From: Saksenaea vasiformis B4078
Taxonomy: Eukaryota; Mucoromycota; Mucoromycetes; Mucorales; Saksenaeaceae
Assembly (NCBI GenBank): GCA_000697055.1
Contig: JNDT01001785.1
Location: 1 to 31,745, forward strand
Length of the DNA: 31,745 nucleotides
Direction: 5' to 3'
The notes beneath the pieces were generated by a model that saw only the letters and a program-made list of their open reading frames with translations, had not been told where the DNA came from and searched no databases. The position numbers were made by a program, and so were the translations under genes. How positions within the stretch are numbered: the first letter of the stretch is position 1; each line of letters begins with the position of its first letter. Shown here piece after piece: positions 11,905 to 23,102 of this stretch.

Positions 11905-14370
11905 AAAATACATATTATTAGAAATGGCGTTTTTACTGGTTCCTACAACTGGACGTATCTAATGCCGTAGATGACACGAATGAGAATTGACAAGTAAAAC
12001 CTAGTTTTAGGCTCTGAGGACCCGGCAACTAAATTGTTGGTTATACAAAAACTGATGTACAAAAGTAAAAGAAATCCTTCGCAACGGCTCAACTCCGCCA
12101 AGATTCTGATATTCTTAAAATGGTTGCCATTCCTGGAAAGAGCTCGAAAATTGTTCCTTCTCGTAACTCCTCTACAGAGGACCCATCCTTGACCAGAGCT
12201 TATGTTATCGCAAAGATCGTACTGAGGATGCAATGTATCAGTTCTAGTATCATCAAATTGGTACATTGGTTGGCATCTTCTTAACAGCCGGGAAATTCCC
12301 GCTGCGTCCGATCGTACCACCGTAGTGTGTGGTATATTGAATCGTTGAGCATCAATAAAGTTCAACAATCATTGCGAACAGGAGCTGAAGTCAGTTCCTC
12401 TCCCGGGGCGCCATAGAAGTAACTATAGATTACGTCCATGGCATAATAGTTGTGCAAGATGTATCAATTATGGTACCATGCACTAAAGAAGAACGTACTG
12501 CTAGACACTTGTCTATGTTCGTAGATCAATCGTTTGACCCCGCACTACTGTCTCTTGATATTGTTGGAGATTAATCTTCGATATGTGTTTGTAGTTAAAA
12601 TCAACGTTGCACCTGCCAGTTCTGAAGTCAGGATAACGTTGCCGTACTCTATGCTATATAATCTGGCTATTTTGTTCGTTTCATGGATGACATCTATATG
12701 TGTGCGTCTGTCCTAATAATAGAAGTTTGTAAAAATTGATAAGAAGATAGCATTTAAATAAGGTAAAGACTAAGAATGTCGTGGATATTGAAAGAAAAGG
12801 AAAAGAATGCCGTGAAGGACGGAACAGGATTGTTGTCTTTCTTGATTTTGACAGTCTAGGGGAATACCTCGTCTTCCGGACCGATCTTTAGTAAAATTGG
12901 TTGATGGAAGGATCACAGGGGCTAAACATGCATAATACACGATTTCCAGAAATAAATCTCGCTAATATTCAACGTTCCTCTATCAATTGCGCTGTAAACT
13001 ACTATGAAATGCGACACCGCTCTTTTGAAAGAGGTGTACACTACAATCGATTTATCAAGCCTTTTTAAATGATAACTTCCCTATGAATACGAAATTCCAG
13101 TTGTCGTCGTGCGCGAAAATATCCGGTTTTCATGAATTCCTTTGTGATAACCGCGACCTCAGAACCGGAACGACAAGATCATCAACAACAACAACAGATC
13201 ATTCCTTGTCCCTGCGTATGTGTAACATGGCCGTTTTTAAATCCGATGTGTAACGTCCCTCTTACCTGTCATTAAGAGTTGTAATACAGAATTCGTCGAG
13301 GACCTGAAACCCCTGCGGAATACAATTCGATCAATCGCCGAAAATTTAGACACCACGCATGATACTAGCAACTCAAGGAGGCCGCTGTCGAACAAACGGT
13401 GTTGCAATTGCGTAGAAAATTCTAGGAATATCATTTTTAGGGACTTACTGTAATGAATTGAGACCCAAAGAAGAAACGAAAACCCCGTTGGACCCAAGAG
13501 CCGGAAGAGGTGTAACAAAGAAAAAAAAACGCGAACAGAAAGCATTGCTGGCGTGCTGGCTCCCAATCCAGCTTTGATTCAACGCATGATACTCTCAATG
13601 TTTAGATACGTACAATGCTACAGAAAAACCACTTCGACACATTGTCTCTTGCGCTTGTCATGGGGCCGTCCGATTACTTGAATAGCTGGAGTCGTTTCGA
13701 AATTTTAGACCAATCGTCTGGATATATCGTATGTGAAACCTCCAGGTGCCCCAAAATCAAAGAGATTCTTACCACCTTTGGAAAGAATGTGTTCAGCAGG
13801 TGAATTAGGGAAAGGCACATGCCCTGAGGCAAGGCTGAATCGATTGAAAAAGGATGCTATAGTGCTTCAGGCTCTTGAGACTTATCAATGATCTGTCAAT
13901 TTGCAGCTGTTTCGGAGTTAGTTCAACAACTTCTTCATATTTCATTATTACCATAGTGGAGTAAGAGCATCCGCAATGTAATAATAATGGGTACGCTTTC
14001 CCTCGTTATGAGAAGATTACTCAGCGATGACTGGGTCCTTCCATATTGCCAAGCTAAGTGAAATCTCTCACTGCCGGATATTTATTTTTCCTTAGATATT
14101 CTGTATTTGCTTTGTTTCAGCACAATGAAATACTAGGCCAGTCCTGGGCATAGTCTAGAATCAGTAAAACCTCTACCCAATTTGATCTTTCTCTTTTTCA
14201 TTTTTCTGTTACTGTTTATTTCCATAGACCCTGCAGCCAGAAGGTAGTAGCAAACTTCTGTTTTTAGTAGTCATAGTTGCATTGTGTTACGGAAATCAAT
14301 AGACTTACTTCGTGGTAGCAAACCATTCACGTCGTTTTATATTGCGCTTAAGAACTAAGCTTTGAATAGC
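11905..14370. other. Gene-poor stretch of about 2.5 kb
   Basis: No confident gene. The 141-codon minus frame at 11943-12368 has no recognisable motif, and a parallel frame over the same span is stop-laden, as an old relic would be. The 12400-13100 part shows only short frames. One candidate two-exon gene starts at 13132 (separate entry). From about 13560 to 13900 there are open stretches in changing frames without obvious splice sites. The last 300 bp is the upstream region of the phosphodiesterase gene. Confidence 0.4.
13132..13450 (+). CDS. Speculative small gene, unrecognised
   Basis: An ATG at 13132 opens 28 codons containing a short Gln run (CAA/CAG repeat, about 13183-13197). This is followed by a consensus donor GTATGT at 13216 and an acceptor ending at 13276. 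The spliced frame then continues with TEFVEDLKPLRNTIRSIAEN and runs to a TAA near 13450. A second possible intron (donor in AACGGTGTTG, acceptor near 13460) would extend it into a Lys/Arg-rich segment. The phases agree and the composition looks protein-like, but there is no known domain, and the 3' structure is unresolved. It could equally be a decayed gene. Confidence 0.25.
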
Positions 14371-16822
14371 ATGATGGAACCAGATCAGTGCTCTGTCATT
14401 TACGTTGATAGCTGTAGAGAGCAACAACAATCATGTGTCGAAGCTCTACGCTCGGTATTCAAAGACGGTAACTAACGCATTATCAACGGTTTCCCCATTG
14501 AATGCAAGTTTGGTTAGTTACGGTTGTGTCGAGCAACCAAAAAATTATCTCCGTACTTCAGTCACGCCACGCGCCGACGCTTGTTTTAGTCGACATTGAA
14601 ATTAACAACAATAATCTTGATCTCTTAAAAAATGTCGCTCAAAAAGTACAAGAAGGAACCCTGCATCATATTTTGCCTATTGGTGAGGGTAAAAAGGAAA
14701 AAGCTTATTGGTCCCCATTAAAGACAGATTTTGTAGTCTGCTCATCAAATGATTCACCAGAATTCATGATTAAATGCCTGAACAGTGGTGCCGCAGACTA
14801 TTTACTAAAGCCTTTACGAGAAGACGTTGTCAAAAATATGTTTCTGGTGTGCGATAAATAGAAAAAGAAAAAAAAGAAAAAAAATGACCAATGGTATACT
14901 GTAGAATGTACATCGATATCGGATCGAGCAGCCTGAGACGGCCCCACATCAAACAGGGCCATTAAGGAGAGCAAGTCAAGTCACAGGGGAAATGTGGACA
15001 CACTTCCAGGACAGACTGAAGTCTGTGTTTTTAAGGGAACACTGCTGGTAGAAGCAGAAGAAGATAACGTCATGCTAAATACTGTTGTCCCTAGGCTATC
15101 GCAAACTGTTGTCGATTACTATGCGCCGAACCCTTACATACAACGTTATGCTATACCAACTATGTCAAGGTACTGTGGCAAAAGCCAGCTACGCTTACTA
15201 ATTTAATGAAGTGAACGGATACAATATCTCCGAGGAAGGCTATGTAGCTGGGATTTTCGTCCATTAGAAATGGAGGAAACATGTCTCATACAATGCGTTT
15301 ACATGATCTTCGAACAAGTATTTAGCTTGTCGGGGCTGGAATCCCTCCGCATGCCTAGAGGTAAGGACGATATACCAACAACGTCTGAATCAACCTACGT
15401 CTTAGACAAAATGTATAATTTTATCTACGATATTTGCAATTCCTATCACAATTCGAATCCATATCACAACTTCCGGCACGCGGTGGATGTATTACAATCA
15501 ACATACTACATGTTATGCATAACTGGTTTACTCACGCCGATGGATAAACAAACACATCTATTTCAGAGGCGCAGATCTTACGCCCGCATACTCCAAGTGC
15601 TAGAACCAATAGATATCCTGGCACTATTGATGGCAAGCATAGGTCATGATGTAGGACACCCAGGAGTAAACAATATGTTTATGGTACCACTGCCGTATTT
15701 TGAACGCACGCATTGACTTTTTGAACTAGATAAACACTTCCACCCCTTTGGCAATTCTATACAACGATCGTTCGGTGTTAGAAAGTTTCCATTCGATGGC
15801 CTTTTTTCATCTGTTTCACAAGCACTGTATAGATCAACTAAGTGACGTTCGAATACACCCTCAGTATGGATGTAAGTAAGGCCTTTCCGACGGATAAGAG
15901 TATTGACGTATTTGATAGCGTTCCGCCAAACTGTGGTACACTGCATCCTGGCAACGGACATGGGACTGCATGCAGATTATGTAAAGAAAATGAAGGAGCA
16001 GTATGCGCAGACTCGTGAGAGCAACATGGATGTCTCGCGTGATGAAAAGCTACGCGAACAGCTCCGACTCACCTTGTGTACTGCGCTTATCAAATGCGCT
16101 GATATCAGTAACGTGGTAAGTATGCTTGGTCACACACTCGTTGCTAGTAGCTGTGCGCTGAGCTTTTCACTTACAGGCCCGACCGTTTCCGTCAGCAAAG
16201 CGATGGGCGATAATATTGGCAGAGGAGTTATTCAAGCAAGGTGACCTAGAAAAAGAATTAGGTATGCAGGTCTCTGCAATCAACGAGCGAGGGAAGATAC
16301 CTCTGGAAGATTTCCAGCTAACCTTCATGAGACAAATGGCCCTGGAGTTGTATGAATCTGTCTGTGAACTTGTCCCTGGTGGGTAAAAGAGTGAATTAGC
16401 ACACTATCCCGTTCTTACAGAGCGCTTGTAAGAACTGTCTTTCTGCGTGGATGCAGTACATCAGAATATCGAGATATGGGAATCTTGTAAGAATCAAAAC
16501 CGTGATTCTGGTGTGAGCGATCTACGATCCTCAACGAAACGATACAGCGGCGATTTTCCTTATAGGTGTCATTCACCGAGCCAAAGCGCAGCTTATGGTC
16601 AGGCGCCTGCAGTTAGAGTGTCATTGTTGATTGATCTGCTCTCCAAAATAGATGATTATGCTGAACAGCAACAAACTGTCAGGCAAAACGCGACTATCTG
16701 TTCGTCCAGAAGTACCGATTTACACGCAACATCGTCAAAAAGGAGTAGATATTGTTGGCGTCGAGCATCTCCATGCTCCATCCAATAGTCGCTCTTTAAC
16801 CCATGATGAAATGCTTTCGTGA
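14371..16822 (+). CDS. Receiver-domain cyclic nucleotide phosphodiesterase (RegA-like)
   Basis: Ten exons (14371-14467, 14509-14846, 14905-15047, 15095-15169, 15212-15683, 15730-15871, 15919-16115, 16177-16378, 16433-16611, 16652-16822) encode about 671 aa. Residues about 8-140 form a response-regulator receiver fold, with the phospho-acceptor Asp in VLVDIE (D61), Ser at 111/112 and the conserved Lys in DYLLKPL (K133). A linker leads into a class I phosphodiesterase domain: HNFRH (H303, H307), IGHDVGHPG (H363, D364, H367), ALIKCADISN (D484) and the glutamine switch in LEDFQLTF (Q535). The order matches Dictyostelium RegA, a cAMP phosphodiesterase activated by phosphorelay. The role inferred here is two-component control of cAMP. 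An in-frame 45-nt segment (15361-15405) with splice consensus may be a further intron. The C-terminal tail is low complexity. Confidence 0.9.
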
Positions 16823-17093
16823 ACTCTCTGACCTTTGCACATGGAAAAGGTCATGCATTAAACTTATAAACCGCCAATCTGGGCCTTTTTTTTTTTCTTT
16901 CCTTCTGCAGTAATCAAGACAAAGTTGCAGGGCAACTATAATTGCTGGGAAAGCTCAGGTGCAGATAATTGACGTGACGGGCTGCGCTCCGCTATTTAAT
17001 TGTATTACCCTCCTACCTATCACATCGCCCTGGGACAGTTGGCCAGCCCTGTGTTTACTATATAACCCTGGATAGTTCGTCGGCGAACGTCCA

Positions 17094-17738
17094 ATGGCCA
17101 ACATGAGGACCTTAACTTCTTCGAGTACCCCTCTGCCAACGATGCTCAGCAAAGTAGGTAGATGCAATAGGAAGTTGCAAATACATTTCTTTTGCTGATC
17201 TCCACAGTGATAGACCGGGATGGTAGTCGGATCTGCTACCGCCTTCACTAATTTTTACTTTCGATCATTGCACATCGCTTACTTCACCGTCGGTGCCGTT
17301 GCAATGGTTGTGCTGACAAAATTGTTGAAGATCCTGTTGCGACAACCTCGTCCAGCTGCCTCAACAAAGCATGGAAAGAGTCATGGCATGCCCTCTTCTC
17401 ACTCTCAAGCCGTCACCTTCTTCGCTACATATATCCACTGCGCCCTCGGTTCATCGTCCCTAAATCCCTCCCTCCCACAACGCATGTTCATCATTTTCTG
17501 TTACATTTTTGCTCTACTCGTCGTTTGGTCGCGTGTACAGTTAGGCCATCATACCCTCCCTCAAGTTACAGCTGGTACTCTACTTGGCTCAGCTACAGGC
17601 TACGCTTGGTTTCTGTTATGGAGTTATCGGGTATCAGATTACCAAGATCTACTGGGTGATAGCATTACTAGAGATACATTATGGTTCCTTCAGGATTTGT
17701 TAAGCCAGCCGAGCACAGTAGACTATGCATTATCTTAG
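17094..17738 (+). CDS. PAP2-family membrane phosphatase, dolichyldiphosphatase-like
   Basis: The main exon (17214-17738) carries all three PAP2 motifs: KxxxxxxRP in KILLRQPRP, PSSHSQ, and SRxxxxxHxxxQ in SRVQLGHHTLPQ. The Gln in the third motif and the SQ after PSSH are shared with dolichyldiphosphatases and plant LPP-gamma, which hydrolyse dolichyl diphosphate at the ER lumen to recycle the glycosyl carrier. Four to five hydrophobic helices are visible. I joined exon 17094-17153 (donor GTAGGT, acceptor after 17213, phase 0), giving 194 aa, but this N-terminus is doubtful. Another frame of the same segment reads HEDLNFFEYPSAND, which looks more like the family's start yet cannot be spliced in frame. 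The family call is firmer than the 5' end. Its stop lies 43 bp from the stop of the convergent gene. Confidence 0.75.
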
Positions 17739-17781
17739 TTTATAAAAAAATTCATTTGCATTTCAGGAGAAACGAGGATAT

Positions 17782-20125
17782 TTATGCGAAAGGGTCAGGA
17801 TGTGCGCTAATACTATTTACATGGTCTAAGAGTTCATTTAATTTGTGGGATGACATATGGTTTCCGCTTTCGCCGGCATTGGAGGAAGTGGCGGCTTGCC
17901 ATGAAAGATGATCTACCAGCAGGCATAATAAAGTACGATCACAATGATTTTGTCTACTGCAGAAGAAAACAAAAGGGGTATTAGAGGTGCCCCTGCTCGG
18001 AGGTAACAAACCTTGATTTAGCTTCACTCAATGTTACATCAGGACAGTTTAACATTTGATCGATCTGAGAAGAAATTGTGAGTAACGGTAACGGTAGAGA
18101 GGTATCTCCTCTTACCATAGATATTCGGTCATCTCTGTCCCAAGACGGCAGCGAAAGCAATGCAACGGCGACGTGGATAGCAACAACAAGATTCCCATTT
18201 AGCAGATCGCGCCACGTGCTGCAAAATGCGTAAATCATCGCCTCCGCCTTCTGATGGTGGCACCCTACAAGAAGGTTCATGTAAGCAGAACGGCGTACCG
18301 CGTTGTACAAAGTTATTACCCTTCAATGATCGTAACCAATCGCTGAAATCATCAGCTATTTCCGCCGTCCTCTGGTCATTCGACGGACATACTAACCAGC
18401 TCAAATAGCTTACAATATAATCCATCTAAAAAAATTCAATGAGTAAATAAAGGAATTAATCACGTTCAAGAAATGGTTGTGTTTGACATACCTCTACAAC
18501 CCACTCCTTTCCAGAGAGATACCATTGCATCAAATAAAATGCACACTGTTGGATAAAATTGTGAAAAAGAAGTGCTAATAGCCAAATCTCATCTCGTCGA
18601 GCAGCGATAGAGTTCAATGAAGCGCCATAGATGTATAACTTCAGCATACTGAGAAGCGTCCTGCATTTGGCCCAGACCGGTTGTTCGTCGCTGTCATTGG
18701 CGCATAGAAGAGATATTATGTGCCTTATTTGCAGAGGGAAACACTACGCATTGCCCATGTAAACAATGCATCAAACACAATGTGACATACCTCGTAGAGC
18801 AAGCTACTGCTGCCTTCTGCTGATCCTGTCTCGCCTTTCACAAGATGATATACATGGTACCAAATACGCAAAATCCTCCAATCTCCAAAATGGACGAACC
18901 ACTGAGCTACCTTTCTGCATGCTTTGTAAAATATGATACGCCTTGCGATAAGGCCTTTCGTTAATTTAGTATCTTTCACATGTTGCAGCAATTCCTTTGA
19001 AGGAAGATACCCGGCGGGCTTAGCAAAATGCTTCAAAAACGACAAAAGTTCGATCTCGAAAAGAGTATCAAAATATTCCCATAAGCTACAAACGTTTCAA
19101 TCCTAAACCTATGGTTTGTATGTCTTCTTTTTCTTACCTTGCCTGAAGACTAATAGGCCAGTTCTGATACCTCTTCCACAGCCCACCATCTACGTGGTGA
19201 TGTCGCAATAGATGACATTCGAACCGTTCCGGAAATGGGGAAATTTTACTTGTGTCAAAATACAGTTCCTGACCGTCGTCGTTCTCTGGTCCTTCCTTGC
19301 TTCCTTTGTTAAGTTCCTTCCTGATCCTGTCCAGTACGTCAATGCCACTCGTAACCAGCTTTTCAATCAAAACACCAGCGTCTTCTTCATTCACAAGCGC
19401 CAAGCTATGCTCTAGCAATTGTCGCAGTATTTGCAGCTATATGTCGTCATTGATAAAACCCTCTTTAATGCCTTCACTTACAGACAATGCAGACTTCTCA
19501 ATTCGTCGATCAATCTTTGCCATCATAGAATCAAGTTGTCGTGGTATCGAATGGTGTTCCGCCAAAGGCTGCGCTGTTCCACGTGCGGATGCATGGATCA
19601 ACCGTCGCAAGCGATTTACGCACCATGCTATTGGCCTGTTTTTTTATGCCGTTGTCTTAAGCAGAAAGCATCTTAGCCGTATTCTTACCTGTCTTGTTGA
19701 CATGGGGGAATCGGTATTGATGGATTATACTTGCTATACTCCAACAAGCAACAAACAAGTTTTCTCGCGATTTCAGGATGTAAAGCGATGAAAGGATGGA
19801 TCTTTGCTTTATTTTCTTAGCTTACAGCAGGCAGTATTTGTTTTGTTACCGAAGCTGCGGTCAATAATGGACCGGCTTGAGGATAGAGAGAAGCACATTG
19901 CCTTGCTGAGGTACAGCGTTGTAAAAGCTAATTCGACGCGATGTCACTGCATGTCCTTGATCGATCATATACATTCCTATAATTTACCTCAAGCAACTGG
20001 GTCAAAAAGTTTGAAATGAATGTGTCTTCATCAAGGACTCCAACTAATGGAGAGGAAGCTTCGCTACTTTGCTCTTCGAGACATTGCGTTTGCCCAAGGA
20101 TTCGCCTGAAGCGGTCCCAGTCCAT
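17782..20125 (-). CDS. Uncharacterised alpha-helical protein, 603 aa, 11 exons
   Basis: Exons 20125-19988, 19927-19850, 19801-19689, 19635-19482, 19436-19138, 19085-18791, 18743-18492, 18425-18320, 18264-18116, 18064-18012 and 17956-17782 close in phase with consensus GT-AG introns of 45-75 nt. This is strong evidence of a real gene. The start ATG was taken at 20125 because an upstream in-frame stop leaves no other ATG. The product is almost entirely helical, with Leu- and Trp-rich segments (LWEYFDTLFEIELLSFLKHF, WFVHFGDWRILRIWYHVYHL, IWLLALLFHNFIQQCAFYLM). It has no signal peptide, zinc motif or catalytic motif. It could be a helical-repeat scaffold subunit of a nuclear complex. I do not recognise the family and give no function. 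Confidence 0.75.
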
Positions 20126-20529
20126 TCGTCCTCCAGCGTGAAAAGGATGAACCTTCGGCGTTTCTTGAGGGTGGAACCTAGTCACGTCGCATGTTGTGCT
20201 TCAACGACGTTTGCTTTGGGATAATGGCTGCACAGGACAGCTGCAATGCACCAATATAGGTTTCTTTTTACAGCGTGGTAGGTATTCTCACGAAAGATGA
20301 TAGGAAAAGAAGCCCATTCACTTCCTTTAGCAGATATTCATACATTTCATACATTTGGACATTTACGTGACTACATGATCATCATAGAAAGGTGATGGAG
20401 GAAATATTAAAAATCTAGCTTGCCCTGTGTTCTTCTACGACCGAACCGATTCCCAAAGCCTTTCTATAAAAAATTCGGCTTGATTGGATGTTCATTGCAT
20501 CGAGTTGCCTGGCATCACTTGCAAATCGT
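20126..20529. other. Intergenic stretch, no gene seen
   Basis: This stretch lies between the start of the helical-protein gene and the stop of the repeat-protein gene, both on the minus strand. Its left part should be the promoter of the former. Open frames here are shadows of the neighbouring last exon. Confidence 0.5.
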
Positions 20530-23102
20530 CTATGCTGCGTGTACTGTAGACCGTGAAAACTGCCGCCACGCAGGCGCAGCCATGCCGTCGTCATTGCTTT
20601 GCTTTTTATCTGATTTCTTTTGTTCTGCGTGGTCACGGTCTTTACGCGAGGAGGCAGCCGATTCTTCCTGTGATGCCGTTGTCAGAATATCGCTATCGGT
20701 CTCCGCTATTACTGTTCTGTCAGTATATCAACAGTAAGCCAGAACAAGCTTACCGGGTGCAGTAGTCGGGCTACGCGTGCTTCCATCACTACACAGTCCA
20801 GACTCAGTAGCATCTCCTTTCTGTAAAGCAGACTCATCTATCTTCATTAAGTCACCCAGTTTTAGGTCGATGACTAAGCTGCTTTCTTCAGAACATTCAG
20901 TTTTTGATTGCACAGCGGTAGATAAGTTCGTGGGCTGAGCTGGTATCTCTGTGGTAGAGGAAAATTGTTTCCAAGCTGGCGCAGCCATACCATCGGCGGT
21001 ATCGTTTTGAAATTGCCGTCTCCAGTCTGATTTCTCCCAGAAAGGTGAATGCGACCGAGGCTTCGGCGTTTCATCATCCGCTATAGGAGTAAAGGATATA
21101 GGCGCAGTACTCGTCTCACTACCTACGATAATAATGTGATTTATGAGCTACTCAATCCCATTCAGACTTACCAGAAGTTGCAGCTGGTGAGACGTGGCTG
21201 TGAGCGCAAGTTACAGAGGTAGATTCAACACCCTGAATTGGTTCTACAGGTTTTTCCGTTGTCATGATCGATGGAATGCTGCTTTTCACAGGCCATGGAC
21301 TTGATGGCATCGGCAAAGGTGCCACATGTTGTTGCCACGTTGATGCAGTCATACGATCATCTGTTTTATCTTGTGATCCATCATCAGTAGCAGATATCGC
21401 AACGTCTATTTCTGCATGCGGCGCCAATGGACTTTGGCCTTCTGCATCTGCACAGGCAATTGAGTATTCGGATATACGCTACGTGTCAGCTTACTGGGAT
21501 TTTGGATTCCTCTTGCTTCGTTCTCTCTTGAGCCACTAGACACAGCTCTTACAGCATTCTCAGTATGGGATATGTCATCTTTTACTTCTGTCGCCTGATC
21601 CTCTGAAGGGTTCTTTTCAAGGACTTCCGCAGCATGCGGATAATTCGTTTCAGAACCAGAAGGTTCAACTTTAGACGATGAAAACTGACGCCATGCAAGC
21701 GCTGCCGTGTCACTACCACTTGCTGCACGCAACTGTTGTCTCCAATCCGACTTGGGCCGTGGATGAACTGTTGTCGTTTCCTCGGAGGCCTTTGCTGTAT
21801 GAACTGGTTACTGCCTGAAACAATCAATGGAGAAAAACTCACTTGTCATATGGTCCGAGCATGGTAAACCAGCATGATTTATCAGACTGCTTGTTGAATT
21901 ATCTGATATGTCATCATCACCAGCACATTTTATCTGGACATCTTCCCTGGCAGCTTCGCAAAACGGTTTCGATCGACTGGCATCTACTCTTTCTCTCTCG
22001 TTTATTGGCAGCATGGCCTGTTCTTCCACGTGATTTTCATCAAATGGGACATTTGCAGGATGTTGCTGACCCGTCATGTGGTGTTCTGTGTTTCGCTGTC
22101 CATCCGACTTAATTGGGATTTCCTTTTCGGTGCTTGTCATTAAAGAAACGTGTCGCTCTTCCACCATAGTATTACTGTCGCTTTTGCCGTGGCTGGTATC
22201 ATCTTTACATGTTGCAACATCTTGAGTCGCTTTGCATCGTTCCGTTGTCCCGTGAGATGATGGATCTGCATGTTTTTTTTCTGGCTGCTTTCCAGAAGAT
22301 GAACCTGTCAATTGATGTCAACAAAAATCACCTTTCCTGTCACCCGACAAGTCCCTAGTTTACCTAGCTCGACTGGTGTTCTCGTCCTCAGATGTCGTGA
22401 CACAGCTGACTTGAGGTCAAACCTGGGTCGTGCTTGTCGTTTCTTTTGCGCTTCTTTTAGTTCCTCTGCCTTTCGTAGTTCCTCTGCCTTTCGTAGTTCC
22501 TCTGCCTTTCGTAGTTCCTCTGCCTTTCGTAGTTCCTCCGCCTTTCGTTGTTCCTCCGCTTTTCGTTGTCCTTCCGCTTTTCGTAGTTCTTCCGCCTTTC
22601 GAAGTTCAGCCGCTTCAATCTCCTTTTTGGTCAATGGTCGTCTCCATGTAGCGCAATTGTCAACGTCTACAGATTCGCTCGGCGGTATATTGCCCCGCCG
22701 ATGGCCAGAATCATGATACGCTTGAGATCTTTCGATGATGGGATTCCTCGCTGGCTGTATCTTGCTTTCATTTGCTTTAGTTGAGCTGACATTGTTGACT
22801 GGCAACTGTTTTCCCGCTGTAGTTACAGAGATTGATGATTTTGGTGAGGTTTTCGGCGGATTTAGCCTCTCATCTTCTTCCACCATGTCTGCCCACGATT
22901 TGTGAATTTCTTCTTCATCTATTAAGTCGGCCCACGATTTCGATGGAAAGCTCGTTTCAAGTGATCTAGATTGGACGGGATCATCATGTTTTGCTGATGT
23001 CTGGCTTCTAGCGCTTTCACACTCATTTTCCTCTTCTTCTTCTTCAACCATGTCCGCCCATGATTTGGAAGATGGTTGGAAGGCAGACGCCTCAGACGCC
23101 AT
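20530..23102 (-). CDS. Low-complexity modular protein with SKSWADMVEE and AWRQFS repeats
   Basis: Six exons, 23102-22364, 22304-21843, 21794-21495, 21447-21172, 21122-20754 and 20711-20530, encode about 775 aa. The last acceptor could shift by 6 nt. Exon 1 has three SKSWADMVEE-like motifs and then a charged six-residue repeat (RKAEEL, about nine copies) predicted to be one long helix. Exons 3-6 repeat a module: KSDWR followed by a motif of the type DGMAAPAWRQFS. Copies are SDTAALAWRQFSSS, DDRMTASTWQQHVA, ADGMAAPAWKQFSS and DDGMAAPAWRQFSR. All five introns are phase 1. The rest is Ser/Thr/Glu-rich and probably disordered. There is no known catalytic domain. It may be a scaffold or RNA-associated protein, but function is unknown. 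Confidence 0.75.
22459..22620. repeat. 18-bp coding minisatellite, about nine units
   Basis: Units of AGTTCCTCTGCCTTTCGT (plus strand) start at 22459, 22477, 22495 and 22513 without change, then continue with growing divergence at 22531, 22549, 22567, 22585 and 22603. On the coding (minus) strand each unit encodes RKAEEL or a variant. The identical copies at one end and decayed copies at the other suggest recent slippage at the 22459 side. Confidence 0.9.

Noticed and set aside
11943..12368. 141-codon minus-strand frame, considered as a transposase
   Set aside because: I found no DDE signature or recognisable helix-turn-helix, and the composition is not convincing as protein.
19297..19791. 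164-codon plus-strand frame
   Set aside because: It lies antisense to exons 3-5 of the helical-protein gene, whose eleven exons close in phase; the plus frame is Ser/Phe-rich as expected of a shadow.
22312..22716. 134-codon plus-strand frame with SSAFR repeats
   Set aside because: It is the reverse reading of the 18-bp minisatellite in the modular-protein gene.
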